From Hygrocybe punicea (Eukaryota; Basidiomycota; Agaricomycetes; Agaricales; Hygrophoraceae), in assembly GCA_963556145.1 (NCBI GenBank), contig OY744468.1, positions 930,001-994,000 on the forward strand: DNA of 64,000 nt. The letters run 5' to 3'. The notes beneath the pieces were generated by a model, which was not told the DNA's origin, did no database searches, and saw only the letters and a program-made list of their open reading frames with translations. This document shows, piece after piece, positions 46,640 to 58,167 of this stretch (the stretch's first letter is position 1; every line of letters starts with the position of its first letter). A program made the position numbers and the translations under genes.

Positions 46640-47960
46640 GAGGCAGGTGGGAGGAAGGTAGGTAGGTGTGGAGTGGGAGGAAGGTGGCAGTGGCAGTGGG
46701 AGGTGGGAGTGGGAGTGGGAGTGGGAATGGGACAAGGTGTAAGGAGGGAGGGGAGGAGGGAAGGGCAGCAGGGAGAGGGAGAGGGAGAGGGAGAGAGAGG
46801 GAAAGAGAGAGGCAGAGGCAGAGGCAGAGGCAGAGGGAGAGGGAGAGGAGATGCAGAGGGAGAGGGAGAGGGAGGGAGAGGGAGTGGGAGTGGGAGGAGG
46901 AGTGGGAGGATGGGTGGGATGTACATACCTCTGTCGTTCCTGTCGTCCTCGCCCTCGTCGTCTGCGTCTCCACCATCCTTGTCCTCGTCATCTTCATCTT
47001 CCCCTCCGCTGTCCTCGTCTTCGTCGTCTTCGTCTGCGTCTCCGCCGTCGTCGTCCCCGCCGTCCCCATCCCTGTCGTTCCCGTTCCCATCGTTCTCGTT
47101 GTTGTCATGGTCGTTGTTGTCGTCGCCATCCGCGTCTCCGTCCCCGTCCTCGTCCTCGTCGTCCCCTGGATGGTTTTTGTCGTCCCCCGGACGGTCGTCG
47201 TCTCCGTCGTCCTGTCGTCCCATTGCTATCCGTCTTCGTCCCCGTCGTCATCCCCTGGCTGGCCGTCTGCGTCCTTGTGGTCTCTGTCCTCGTCATTGCC
47301 GCTGTGGTTGTCTCGGCAATCTGTCCTGGCCGGGAGCATCCTCGTACCCGGCCTCGCGGCCTCGTTTACGCCATCCTCGAGGTGGCTGTTTTCATCCACT
47401 TCCGTTCTGTTTGCTGTCGCATTGTGTTCTGCTGTTGGGTGTTCGGATTCGCCTGTTTGGCGTGGGGTAGCTGCAAAAGGTCAACAATTAGCAAAGAATA
47501 CAAAAAAGTTAAAGTCAGAAATTTACCTCGGGTGCTCCTCTGCACCCGTCTCCCGTTGTTGACGCGTTGTTGAAAACAACGTGTCGAAGCTTGAACTCGC
47601 GTGGAAAAGCCAACCGGCAGTTGCCGCTTTCCCAAACGGGTTCGAGTTGCCATACATGGAAGTGTGGCTGATGCTTTTGGATCTTCTAGCATGCATACCA
47701 ATGCATGCATACCCAAAGTGAGATCCTCAAAAGATGTAAATATGGTATACCTACTCTCATGTCAATTTTTATATTTTATTCGGCCCTCCATCAAGAGCTA
47801 TTCACAATTTATTGCATTTCCTCTGCCAGAATTGGACCTTTAATGATATAACTTCGTCTTAAAAATCTGAAATTAATCTAAGGAGTACTTGAATAAGTAC
47901 TCATTGTTGTACAAATAAGTGCCTGATTGTTAGTGGACCCGGACCTATATTGCAGCCAGC
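46640..47960. mobile_element. Diverged half-copy of the palindromic element (copy 3)
   Basis: Read from 47960 leftward it follows the arm plan: unique centre-proximal DNA, ATG at about 47650 (MATRTRLGKRQLPV), a spliced-looking junction (donor GTAAAT at about 47527, acceptor TTTGCAG at about 47472), a GC-rich GACGACGGGGAC-type tract, a GTATGT donor at about 46920, then a long polypyrimidine stretch (purine-rich on the plus strand, 46640-46915). The second arm and the terminus are not seen. Confidence 0.72.
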
Positions 47961-48099
47961 AAATGCACAGAATTTTGCATTGTGTAAGTACAATTCTCAA
48001 AACTTACTATTACGAGTCCCTATAAGGGAATTGTTTTGTATATGGTCAGTTTTCAGTTCAGGGTCGAAAACGCCACAAACGCCAATTCGCCTTACCGTG

Positions 48100-48690
48100 G
48101 GAATAAATTTAACTAACTGTGGGAACAAATTCGAATCCCTGGGAATAATTATGAAACCGTGTGACCTTCTCCCTCTTGTAACTGTGAGAACTTATTGTCC
48201 TAATCAGTGTGAACAATAAGGTCGGAGCCAAATTTGTAATGGTGAGAATGTCTGATCCGAGCTGCCGATCTTGGAATTGTGAATGAGCTCCACTCTCACA
48301 AGTTGTTTGGTAAAGAAGTGTATTCAGAAATATAAAATAGTAACAAAGTCTGACACTCACATGATGCTGATGTGCCCTGAATGAAGTTGAAGAATTTTTG
48401 TTTGTTATGATCTTGAATTGCAATCAAGCTTCGTCCAGCTTGGAAACATCTGTCTTCAACAGAATCCCCTGTGTTTTGAATCATCTTGGATAGCATGAGG
48501 TATTATTAAGATTCATGGTATGAGGGCATGTGCACTTACCTCAAGTCATCCAAAATTGTTCTGACAATGTACAATATCCATGAGTTGTGTCCTGGTGGCA
48601 ATATGTGTGGACATGTCTTTTCCACTCAGCAAAAAAGACGAGTGACTCAATGTCAGTCTGACCAAACCAGACTATGGGCCTGACATTGGT
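48100..48690 (-). pseudogene. Decayed duplicate of the ATP-grasp-like gene (3' part)
   Basis: Minus strand. VWFGQTDIES, HVHTYCHQDTTHG and the segment after a GTAAGT...CCAAG intron (FQAGRSLIAIQDHNKQKFF) parallel WFGQTYVEP, TVHTHCNKETKS and DQGSIAIRDQGKQQFF of the gene at 49421-51207, with the same intron position. Frameshifts and missing blocks make it non-functional. The foldback element at 48675 interrupts its upstream side. Confidence 0.75.
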
Positions 48691-49320
48691 TGTATTGATT
48701 CTCTTGCGCACTGGCCATAACTCAATTATACAATTATCTACAGCGTTTTTGACAGATGTTGAAGATATTTCTTGTATTTATTTCATTTTTTGTGACTGGG
48801 AAACCTCTGCCAAATGGCTGACGAACTGATCGAACGCCGTCTGTCAGGGGTCTGGGAGCTGTGACACATTTTATTTTCCTACAAACTACCATACAACAGT
48901 TGTACGATCGTTTACAGCATATTTGACACATGGGCTTGATGTTGGTTGTGTTGATTCTCTTTACCCACTGCCCATAAAAGAATTCCACAGCCATAGTGTA
49001 GATGGCTGTGGAATTTTATTATGGCCAGTGGGCAAGATAATCAACCTAACCAATGTCATGGCCATGTGTCAAATATGCTGTAGTGGGTCGTACAACTGTT
49101 GTATGGTAGTTTGTAGGAAAATAAAATGTGTCACAGCTCCCAGACCCCTGACAGACGGCGTTCGATCAGTTCGTCAGCCATTTGGCAGAGGTTTCCCAGT
49201 CACAAAAAATGAAATAAATACAAGAAATATCTTCAACATCTGTCAAAAACGCTGTAGATAATTGTATAATTGAGTTATGGCCAGTGCGCAAGAGAATCAA
49301 TACAACCAATGTCAGGCCCA
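48675..49320. mobile_element. 646-bp foldback element (near-perfect palindrome)
   Basis: TGGGCCTGACATTGG at 48675 mirrors CCAATGTCAGGCCCA ending at 49320. The arms match over almost their full ~290 bp, the two strands give the same open frame (CCMVVCRKIKCVTAPRPL), and the centre lies near 48998 in AATTCCACAGCC...GGCTGTGGAATT. No target duplication is evident, so the true ends may differ by a few bases. Confidence 0.88.
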
Positions 49321-49420
49321 TGCATCAAATATGGTTGCGGAATTTCCTTACGGCCAGTGGACAAGACAATAAATACAACCAATGCAATAATGTTCGATTA
49401 AATCGTGGTTAGTGACATAT

Positions 49421-51207
49421 TTAAAGATACAGATATGGATTTGTAATGTCTACAAGGTACTTGTAGAATACACTCGAAAACGTGTCCGCAAAAGATCCGA
49501 GTGGAGCACGAACAGACTTCGCACCTTGCTTCATGTTGGACCACAAGCTTGTGGTATGATACCTTTCAACCTCGTTCAAAAAATAGCAAACATGGTTGGT
49601 TTGTGAATCAACAATGAGTGAGATGTCTATCCGACAAAATACACTCATTGAAGGCTTTTCACCAATCATGCTTGACTCAATAGCATATAGGCCCTCATAT
49701 GTGTTTCGAACGAGAGCGAAGAATTGTTGTTTGCCTTGGTCTCGAATCGCAATGGAGCCTTGGTCCGGATTGCAGACATCTGTTTTCAACAAAATCCCTT
49801 GTGATTGGAACGATCTTAAATGAGATGAGGGATTAAGGTTTATGGTGTGAGGGCGTTTGTACTGACCTCAATTCCTCCAACGTATAAAATGTTGTCACAA
49901 TGTCCCACTTCCATGATTTCGTTTCCTTGTTGCAATGTGTGTGGACCGTATAGATGACCCTTCCACCCACCAAAAACACCCGCCATTCTCCAATTTTGGC
50001 TAGCGGCTCAACGTAGGTTTGACCAAACCAACGTGAACCGGGCACCTCACTATTCTGATGCATATAATCCCAATTACGTCTTGGATCACCCGGGAATAAA
50101 ATGTGGTGGCCGGTGTCGCTATGCGTTCTTTTCAACACAATATTCGCCGGAAATGGTTCTCCATCCATCAACAACCTCGCTTGCGGGCGTATTGTGTTTG
50201 TCTTCGTAAGGGCTATGTGGAGCAGGTTCTGCATCTGCGTCCATTTCAGATGAACGGTATTCATTTGTTTCGGTGGTGGCCACACATGGACTGTTCGACA
50301 AAGCTCCTCGATTCCAGCCAAGAAGTTTGACACATTTTCCAGCGTTATACCATATTGATTACCGCTATAAACTCTTCCATCAATCAAAGACCAGATGGCA
50401 ATTATTTAAACCCTCACATGTATGACATTCCCATGTCGACACCACCAAAGACACAATCGGCTGATTTGAACTTTTCCCATGTTTCGTTTTTTCGATTGTA
50501 TTGGAGCATCGCACGATGAAATTCTGGCCAAAACATGTATTTAACCCGGAATCGTTGTGCTGGTGTACTGGGATCATCGCATTGCCAATGCTGCATTCGC
50601 ATGGCCACATAAACCTATTGATTATGGATTGCATCACGTAATAAACTTATGTAGATCACCAAGGCAGAGTACATACCCATTCCTGAATGCAAACCCCATA
50701 ACGAGACTTGTGGTTCTTGATGCTATGTATAAACCCTTCAAGGTGTGAAACGGTATCGTATTCCTTCTTTGATATTGTGGTTGTAACAAACGCCAGGTCA
50801 TTTGTTGCGGCAGCTTTGCTAACAACGCATGTCGTAGGATCAAGAACAAAGATAATTCGGAAGACTCGGTTGTCATTTGCAGTTGGCGCTATTGTATTCA
50901 TTGGGGTATAATCCATTTCGACATCAGAGGGAGACGGTGAGCGGGATGGTGGCAATAGCGAACGCTCCTCATCCGTAGGATTTCGGACGCCTTGAGAGTT
51001 CTCTATGAACCTCCGGCCAAGACACACAGACTGTGGGCAGATTCCAGATGCGATACAATTCGGGTGTTTCAATGCTGATCCACAATGTCGCTGACAGGAG
51101 CTCCCTTCTTTGTTCCAAAGGATGGTTTGTGTCTGTACTGATGTGCATTTTCGTCCTGGACAGATAGGGGCGCAAACTTCATAGCCAAATTCCTGAGCTC
51201 TAGGCAT
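49421..51207 (-). CDS. ATP-grasp-like domain protein, four exons
   Basis: Exons on the minus strand: 51207-50677, 50614-50418, 50373-49867, 49814-49421, with introns of 62, 44 and 52 nt (GTATGT, GTGAGG, GTCAGT donors). The phases agree throughout, giving about 542 residues without a stop. The N-terminus is Cys-rich (VCAPICPGRKC, CIASGICPQSVCLGRRF), possibly metal-binding. The C-terminal half has an ATP-grasp pattern: FPANIVLKRTHSDTG, RWFGQTYVEPL, GEWRVFLVGGRVIYTVHT, FCRIDISLI and CYFLNEVER, where Lys, Asp and Asn/Glu fit nucleotide and metal binding. ATP-grasp enzymes join a carboxylate to an amine or thiol; the substrate here is unknown. It looks intact and is the best host gene in the window. 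A decayed 3' duplicate lies 0.8 kb downstream. Confidence 0.8.
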
Positions 51208-51997
51208 ATTTCAAAACTACAGAAATGAAGGTGTGTAAATGATTTGATAATGTGAACTATGAAAGGTACCAGATACGGGTATTTGTTCCTGGAGTTGGTC
51301 ACGAGGAAGTGTGTTATGCAAGTTTAAGTTAAAGTTGCTGACTATATAATGATCGGAACCAGGTCACGTGACAATAACATAACAGGTAATGTGCTTATAA
51401 TAGGTAAAGTATGGTGAATCAAGATTTAGCTTGACAAATGCATGTCGAGTGATATTTGGTAGGTTTGAAGTGTTTTCAACCATCTCAGTGAAATTTTTCT
51501 CAACTATCTCATGCAAGGGCATGTCAAGAGAAATCCGTTGGATTTGCCGTAAATAAATATTATTATTCTGATCTTTGATATGTCATCTAGTGCCATCAAT
51601 ATGAATATCAAGAGGAATGCTAATGTTGGAATTATACTTTATATGGGTTATAAATGATAGACATAACAATATTCACCTATTGTAGTTGATACACATGAAT
51701 GAATGCCTATTGGACAAGCAGAATATTGTTAAGTTAGCTATGTAGATGTTGTTTCAGGACTTAGCATTGTTATTCATATTGGATTGGCCCGCTGAAAACA
51801 TCTTGAACAGTATTTTCTGGCATTCACTGCAGAGACAGGCAAATAGTATGATCAGGAGAGCGTTCAAATGTAGTGTAACATCAGATGTAGCACGAATCCT
51901 GAGAGCCTGATCTTTTTTGTGTAATTTCAATCATTTCTGTGTAATTTCAATCTGTAGTCTATAGACGTTTTCTCATATATCATCTCAACCCAGTATT
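51208..51997. other. Divergent promoter region, no gene seen
   Basis: About 790 bp of AT-rich DNA between the 5' ends of the ATP-grasp-like gene (-) and the small membrane-tail gene (+). It has a CACGTG at about 51365; no further claim is made. Confidence 0.45.
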
Positions 51998-52342
51998 ATG
52001 TTCTTCGGGCAAGCCAAACGTTCTAAACTCACTCGGTGCAACCTGAACGACATTGCAGGTGATCAGATAAACATAAGTAAGTTTACTAACCATTTATGGC
52101 ATCATATTAAAATATTTTTAGCAATCACCGAATTATCAAATGACTGTTCCGAGGCGAGGCGGGAAAGAAGATTGCGAAAGGCGGCGCAACGGCGTGAAAG
52201 GGCTTTGCAAGAAGAGATCGAGAGGTATGTCGTAACAAACGTTCCAAGACCACGGTTGACGCTTCCCGATAGTGTTATCGTGATGGTCCTGGCGTTTGTC
52301 TTGGGGTTCCTCGTTGCTGTATGGAAATTGAAGCAGGAGTAA
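51998..52342 (+). CDS. Small coiled-coil protein with C-terminal membrane anchor, one intron
   Basis: ATG 51998, stop TAA at 52340-52342. The 345-bp frame is open throughout but contains an excellent 45-nt intron at 52077-52121 (GTAAGT, CTAAC branch, TTTTTAG). Splicing keeps the frame and creates IAGDQINIT, a motif I associate with the N-terminus of many Agaricomycete signalling-type proteins. A basic coiled coil follows (ARRERRLRKAAQRRERAL), then a C-terminal hydrophobic helix VIVMVLAFVLGFLVAVW with KLKQE behind it, a tail-anchor arrangement. Spliced length is 99 residues. Function unknown. Confidence 0.62.
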   Translation: MFFGQAKRSKLTRCNLNDIAGDQINISKFTNHLWHHIKIFLAITELSNDCSEARRERRLRKAAQRRERALQEEIERYVVTNVPRPRLTLPDSVIVMVLAFVLGFLVAVWKLKQE

Positions 52343-52521
52343 ACGACTGGAAATTCTATCACAATGTCAGCTTTACTCTTTATTGTACATAATTTTACAA
52401 TAGCCTATAAAACGATACTAAGCAACTATTGTAGCAATAACAAAGAAAACCGACAATGCCTTGTCGATTGGTCCGGATCGTTTGAAAGTTAAGTGTGTGT
52501 CAATCCATTCTGCATGGAATT

Positions 52522-52890
52522 TGGGCAGCAACATTTTTTTTACAGTTGTTGCGGCTTGCCGAATGGTTGACGAACGAATCGAACGCCGTTCGGCAAGTGC
52601 TTGTAAAGCCATCTAAGCCGTCACAAATATATTAATGCCTAAGTCTTGTCTTACATGTCTGAGTAGATACTTGTCAAATGTGTATTGCTTAGTATACAGT
52701 ACCATCGACACAATGATTGCTGTAAATCTTCGCCCAGGTGTGTGATAACCCATAAGACATGTAAGACAAGATTTTGGAATTAATACATATTTATATGACT
52801 TAACAAGCACTTGCCGAACGGCGTTCGATTCGTTCGTCAACCATTCGGCAAGCCACAACAACTTCAAAAAAAATGTTCCTGCCCAAATAC
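52522..52890. mobile_element. Foldback element related to the 48.7-kb one
   Basis: Arms at 52522-52615 and 52797-52890 are inverted copies: GGGCAGCAACATTTTTTTT against the reverse of AAAAAAAATGTTCCTGCCC, and CTTGCCGAATGGTTGACG. An inner inverted repeat, GTCTTGTCTTACATG / CATGTAAGACAAG, lies between. The ATCGAACGCCGT core is shared with the 646-bp foldback element. A third partial arm is at 53045-53110. Confidence 0.75.
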
Positions 52891-53296
52891 CAGGCATAAT
52901 ACATTGGATTATATTATCCAGCAATGATTGCGCAATAGTACTGCATACGGAGCAATACCCATTTTGCAATCGTTCACCAAGCCATTTACCATACATTAGT
53001 GTACTTGTGCTTAATGAGAATCTGCCAAATGGTGCTTCCATGACCTGTTCATCAATCATTCGGCAAACCACAACAATTCTCAAAAAGATGTTGCTGCCCA
53101 AATCCCATATAGAATACATTCTCATACAATTGGTGATAAGATTCAGCAACAAACAATTTTAATAAGGATGTCGCTGCACTAACAGTTTTAAATATGGCTT
53201 GTCATATGTTTGGATGCTGGTATGCATGTTCTGTGCACTTCAGGCTACCCCCAAACCTGAACAACTAGTTATAACTCACCTCTAGTACTGAACCAT

Positions 53297-53629
53297 CTAC
53301 ATGTTGGTAAAAGTACTGGGCAGCCCTGGGACGAAACCATCGTCCCTGGGACGATACGTTGGGACGTCCCATTGTCCCTGGTCCGGTGTATGGGATGGCC
53401 CATGGGACGACATTTGGTGTTGTGGGATGTCCCATGGGACATGGGACATCCCACACAGAGGGGGTGTCTGGGGGCATTTGGGACGTCCCTTCTCTAGATA
53501 TTTAATAGAAACCTCAGGATGATGATAGCATCCAGTTGTAAATTTCAAGGCCTTGTCATGGCCACTATGGGTACCATGGGTGCTATAGCATAGTATAAGA
53601 TTGTACATACTTATTCTTTTGAGAGTCAC
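53297..53629 (-). CDS. Repeated ORF near the palindrome terminus
   Basis: Minus-strand frame with YNLILCYSTHGTHSGHDKAL and VSIKYLEKGRPKCP. Matching frames occur in the right arm (59623-59919) and in copy 1 (16064-16261, shortened). The last 40 codons lie in the CCCATGGG/GGGACGTCCC cluster. Conservation across three copies may only reflect recent common origin. No family is recognised. Confidence 0.25.
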   Translation of the reverse strand: MTLKRISMYNLILCYSTHGTHSGHDKALKFTTGCYHHPEVSIKYLEKGRPKCPQTPPLCGMSHVPWDIPQHQMSSHGPSHTPDQGQWDVPTYRPRDDGFVPGLPSTFTNM

Positions 53630-54009
53630 AGAGCTGATTGTCCTTCAAGGTCAGTGGCAGGGTGTGGAGATACAGCAGTTGTTTCAACATATAAAGACAG
53701 AACGAGTGGGAGAGGGAGATGTTGGGTAATGAGATGGGAAAGAGGGGGGGGATTGAGGGTGTGCTTCTGGTAAACCAATCCCTTGTGCATGTGGCAAGCT
53801 GAAGCTTGTAGGGGAGTAAGTGAGCAGAGCATGCATGATATACAAAGAAAAGTAGGGCTACATATGCAGAGGAGGCTGAGCTGAAAATTAAACACGTGTA
53901 TTATGAAGAGCATTTGATCAGGATATCAGTGGTTATTACATTATTGGCTGTGCATACAATGGCTGACTGGGAAGCAGATGCAGAGGAGAGATCTGAAATT
54001 AGTGTGTGT

Positions 54010-54620
54010 CTTGAGGACAGAAGGAGACATCTCACAGAGGCTTTATTGGGACATCCCACAGGCTCGTCTGGGATGTCCCTGTCGCTGAGGCTTTCGGACA
54101 TCCCTGTCATCTTGTGGGACATCCCAACAAGGCTTTGGGACGTCCCACAGCCTTGTCTGGGATGTCCCTGCCAGCTTGTGGGACATCCCACCGAGGCTTT
54201 GGGATGTCCCACAGCCTTGTCTGGGACGTCCCTGTCAGCTTGTGGGACATCCCTGCCAGCTTGTGGGACATCCCAACAAGGCTTTGGGACGTCCCACAGC
54301 CTTGTCTGGGACGTCCCAGCCAGCTTGTGGGACGTCCCTGCCAGCTTGTGGGATGTCCCTGTCAGCTTGTGGGACATCCCACTGAGGCTTTGGGATGTCC
54401 CACGGCCTTGTCTGGGACATCCCTGTCAGCTTGTGGGACGTCCCACAGCCTTGTCCGGGACATCCCTCTCAGCCTGTGGGACGTCCCACCAAGGCTTTGG
54501 GATGTCCCACAGCCTTGTCTGGGACGTCCCTGTTAGCTTTTGGGATGTCCCACAGTCAGTTTGTGGGATGTCCCACAACCTGGTGTGGACATCCCAATGT
54601 ACAGGCTTGTGGGACTGCCT
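54010..54620. repeat. 21-bp minisatellite, 64-bp higher-order unit, GGGATGTCCC core
   Basis: Subunits of ~21 bp such as GGGATGTCCCTGCCAGCTTG alternate to give a ~64-bp higher-order repeat. Almost every subunit centres on GGGAYGTCCC or GGGACATCCC. Open frames on both strands follow from the near-21-bp period. Confidence 0.92.
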
Positions 54621-54759
54621 GCTTGCTCAGCATCTGCTAAGTCATACAATAATAATCATTCCAATCCACATCTTACATAATTTTAAATAATTTACATTTA
54701 GCAACTACTTAAAATAGATATAGCAAATCAAATAATTATTTTACCTAAATACATGGTAT

Positions 54760-56260
54760 TCTACTTATCAGGGGAGAGGCAGGGAGGTGGAGGTGGAGGA
54801 GAGGACAGGAGAGGGGGCAATGGCAGGGGCAATGGCAGGGGGTGGGCAAGGGGAGAAGGACAGGAGGTGGATGGGAGGTGGGGGTGGCAGGGGGCAGGAG
54901 ATAGGCAGGGGAGAAGGGGCAGGTTAGGAAGGGACAGACTAGGAGACAGTCAGGGGGAGAATGGAAAGGAGGAGGGAGGAGGGGGAGGGGAAAGGAGGGA
55001 AAGGGAGGGCCCAACAAAATTACATACCGGTGTTCCCTGGTGTCTACACCCCTCGGCCTTGTCCCAGTCCTCATCCCCGTCCCCGTCGTCGTCGTCGTCG
55101 TCGTCGTCCCCGTCCCCGTCATCCTTGTGTTCGTCGTTTTCGTCCCCGTTCCCGTCCTCGCCGTCGTCCCTGTCCCCGTTCTCGTCGTCCTCGTCCTCGT
55201 CGTTGTCCCCGTCCCCATCGCCCTTGTCCTCGTCGTTTTCGTCCCTGTCCCTGTCCCCGTCCCCGTCGTCCCTGCCATCCTCGCTGTCCTCGCCGTCCCC
55301 ATCCTTGTCATTGCCGTTGCCGTCGTTGCCGTTGTTGTGGTCCCAGTCCCCGTCGTTGTCATTGTCGTTGTCGTCCTCGTCGTCCCTGTTGCCGTCGTCC
55401 TCGCTGTCCCGGTCTCGTTGTCCTCGTCATCCCGTTCCCTCGTCCCGGTCGTCCTCGTTTCCGTCGTCCGTTGCCCCCGTCCCCGTTCCTGTCCTCGCTG
55501 TCCTCGTCCCCATCCTCGTCGTCCTCATCCCCATCGTCCTCGTCGCCCCCGTCGCCCCCGTCGTCCTCGTCGTCCCCGTTGCGTCGTCCTTGCTGTCCTG
55601 TGTCCGTTGTCCTCGTTGTCCCGTTCCCTCGTCCCGGTTGTCCTCGTTTCCGTTGTCCGTTGTCCCCGTCCCCGTTCCCGTGCTCACTGTCCTGGTCATT
55701 GTCCTGGTCGTCATCCCTGTCGTGCTCGTCGTTCCCGTTGCCGTCGTCCTTGTTGTCGCGGGCTCCGTGGTCCTTGTCGTCCCATTCCCCCTCCCGGTCA
55801 TCATCCCGGTCCCCATGCCCGCTGCCCTACTTGTCATCCTCGTCTTCGTTGTCGTCTTCCCGTTGTCGTGGTTCCTGGTTCCCGTCATCGTCTTCCCCTT
55901 TCGCGCCGTGGTCGCGTTCGTTCGTTTACCCCGTCGTCCTCATTCTCGTCGTCCCCGTTCTTGTTGTCGTGGTGGGCCTGGGTTGTCCCCGTTCTGGGCT
56001 GTGACCTCCCTCCTTGTCGCCCGCATCTGCGTCTGCTTGTTTTGTTCGCGTTCGTTTGGCGCGAGGGTGCGGCAAAAAAACCTAAAAGTATTTAAGTAGT
56101 TAGTAGAATAAATGAAAAAGATAAATGGACGACTTTCCTGGGGTGCTCTGGCATCCGCACCGTTGTCGCGTCGTTGTTGAAAGCGACAAGTCTTGTTGAA
56201 CTCGTGCACGAGACTTTCAACCGGAATTTGCCGCTGTCCCAAACGGGGTCGAGTTGCCAT
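54760..56260 (-). CDS. Candidate spliced unit, left arm of the intact palindrome
   Basis: ATG at 56260 on the minus strand (MATRPRLGQRQIPVESL). The first exon ends at CACCCCAG, but the donor here reads GAAAGT instead of GTAAGT, so this arm's unit may be unable to splice. The outward GC-rich tract (56040-55050) is built of GACGAC/GGGGACGAG-type codons on this strand; a GTATGT donor at about 55028 precedes a polypyrimidine stretch. It mirrors the unit of the right arm. Confidence 0.35.
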
Positions 56261-56572
56261 ATAGGGAAGGGTGGCTGAATTTTCTTATTATTACATGTAC
56301 TACAACACCTCAATGGCCAGGGCAAGACCCTGAAGAGATGTAGGTATGATACACCTACCCCGAGGGGAGTTTATGCATTTTATTTCATTTTATATGTGGA
56401 GATATTCACCATGCATTTTATGCCTCTGCCAAAATTGGACCCTTAAACAGCTAACTTTGCGAGTACACATCTGAAAAATCTAAAATTAATTCTAGGAGTG
56501 CTAGGTAAGGTATACATTGTGTTCCAGACAAGTGCCTGGTAGTTGGTGGTGCAGGAAATGTGTTGTAGCCAA

Positions 56573-56671
56573 AATGGAGTTGGATCTTTGCATTGTGGCT
56601 AGACAATCAAAAGTCCATATAAGCACACACAATCATGAATGGAATGTGAGAGACAAGTTCATCATATTTTG
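56573..56671. other. Central spacer of the palindrome, likely bidirectional start region
   Basis: About 99 bp between the arms, not inverted. The arms on either side begin with ATTTTGGCTACAACAC and its complement. Because mirrored units face outward from here, this zone and its flanks would have to serve as a divergent promoter; no specific box is claimed. Confidence 0.5.
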
Positions 56672-56983
56672 GCTACAACACATTCCCTGCACCACCAACT
56701 ACCAGGCACTTGTCTGGAACACAATTTATACCTTACCTAGCACTCCTAGAATTAATTTGAGATTTTTCAGACGTGTACTCACAAAGTTAGCTGTTTAAGG
56801 GTCCATTTTTGGCAGAGGCATAGAATGCATTGTGAATATCTCCCCATATAAAATGAAATAAAATACAAAAACTCCCTGTGGGGTAGGTATAGCATACTTA
56901 TATCTCTTCAGGGTCTTGCCCTGGCAATTGAGGTGCTGTAGTACATGTAATAATAATAAGAAAATCCAGCCACCCTTCCCTAT

Positions 56984-57778
56984 ATGGCAACTCGACCCCG
57001 TTTGGGATATCGGCAAATCCCGGTTGAAATTCTCGCGCGCGAGTTCAACAAGACTTCGTTTTCAACAACGACGCGACAAGGGGTGCGGATGCCAGAGCAC
57101 CCCAGGTAATTATTCTTTATCTTTTTTCTTCATTCTACTGACTACTTAAACACACTTGTAGGTTTTTTTCCCTCACCCTCATGCCAAACGAACGCGAACG
57201 CGGCAACAGCAACAAGCAGACGCGCATGCGGGCGACAAGGAGACGGTACGCAGCCGAGAACGGGGACAACCCAGGCCACTACGACAGCAAGAACGAGGAC
57301 GATGGGAATGAGGACGACGGGGTAAACGAACGAACGCGACCATGGCGCGAAAGGGGAAGACGACGGCAACGGGAACGGGAACCACGACACGGATGAGGAA
57401 ACGAAGACGAGGAAAGCGGGCGGACGGGAACCACGGACGACGGAAACGAGAACGACCGGGACGGGGAATGGGACGACGGCAGCAGGGACGACGAGGACGG
57501 AAACGGGGACGAGGATGGCAACGACAACGCGAACGGGAACAGGGCCACGTGGTAACGACGAGGACGAGGACGGGGACGGGGACTACGAGGACAAGGACAA
57601 GGACGACGGGGACGGGGACGACGAGGACGAGGACAAGGCGGATGGGTATGGGGACGAGGACGAGGACGATGGGGACCGGGACGACGAGGACGACGGGGAC
57701 CGGGGCGACCAGGACGACGGGGACGACGAGGACAAGGACAAGGACAAGGGCGAGGACGCGGAGGGGCGTGGACAATAG
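56984..57778 (+). CDS. Candidate spliced unit, right arm of the intact palindrome
   Basis: ATG 56984 opens MATRPRLGYRQIPVEIL and continues with AREFNKTSFSTTTRQG. A 56-nt intron 57106-57161 (GTAATT...CTACTGAC...CTTGTAG) follows CACCCCAG. The next exon is a tract of GACGAGGACGACGGGGAC-like units; one frame (57515-57778) encodes an Asp/Glu/Gly/Lys chain ending GEDAEGRGQ. A GTATGT donor follows at about 57789, before a polypyrimidine run. First exon, intron and second donor are at equivalent places in copies 1 and 3. The function is unknown, and whether it is coding is unproven. Confidence 0.42.
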
Positions 57779-58167
57779 GGAACACCGGTATGTATTGTTG
57801 GTCCTTCCCTTTCCCTCCTTTCCCCTCCCTCCTCCCTCCTCCTTTCCATTCTCCCCCTGGCTGTCTCCTACCCCTTCTCCCTGCCTATGTGCTGTCCATC
57901 CACCATCCCCACCTCCCATCCACCTCCTGCCCTTTCTCCCCCTGCTCACCCCCATTCCCCCTGCCATTCCCCTCTCCTCTCCTCCACCTCCCTGTCTCCC
58001 CCCTGAAAAATTAGAATACCATGTATTTAGGTAAAATAATTATTTAATTTGCTATATCTATTTTGAGTGAAAATAATTAAAATTATATTGCTATGATTAT
58101 TATTGTGTGACTTGGCAGATGCTGAGCAAGCAGGCAGTCCCACCAGCCTGTAGATTGGAGCTTTTTT

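Noticed and set aside
51360..51375. GGTCACGTGAC resembling the LTR CACGTG box
   Set aside because: No flanking LTR similarity; likely a chance or regulatory E-box-like site.
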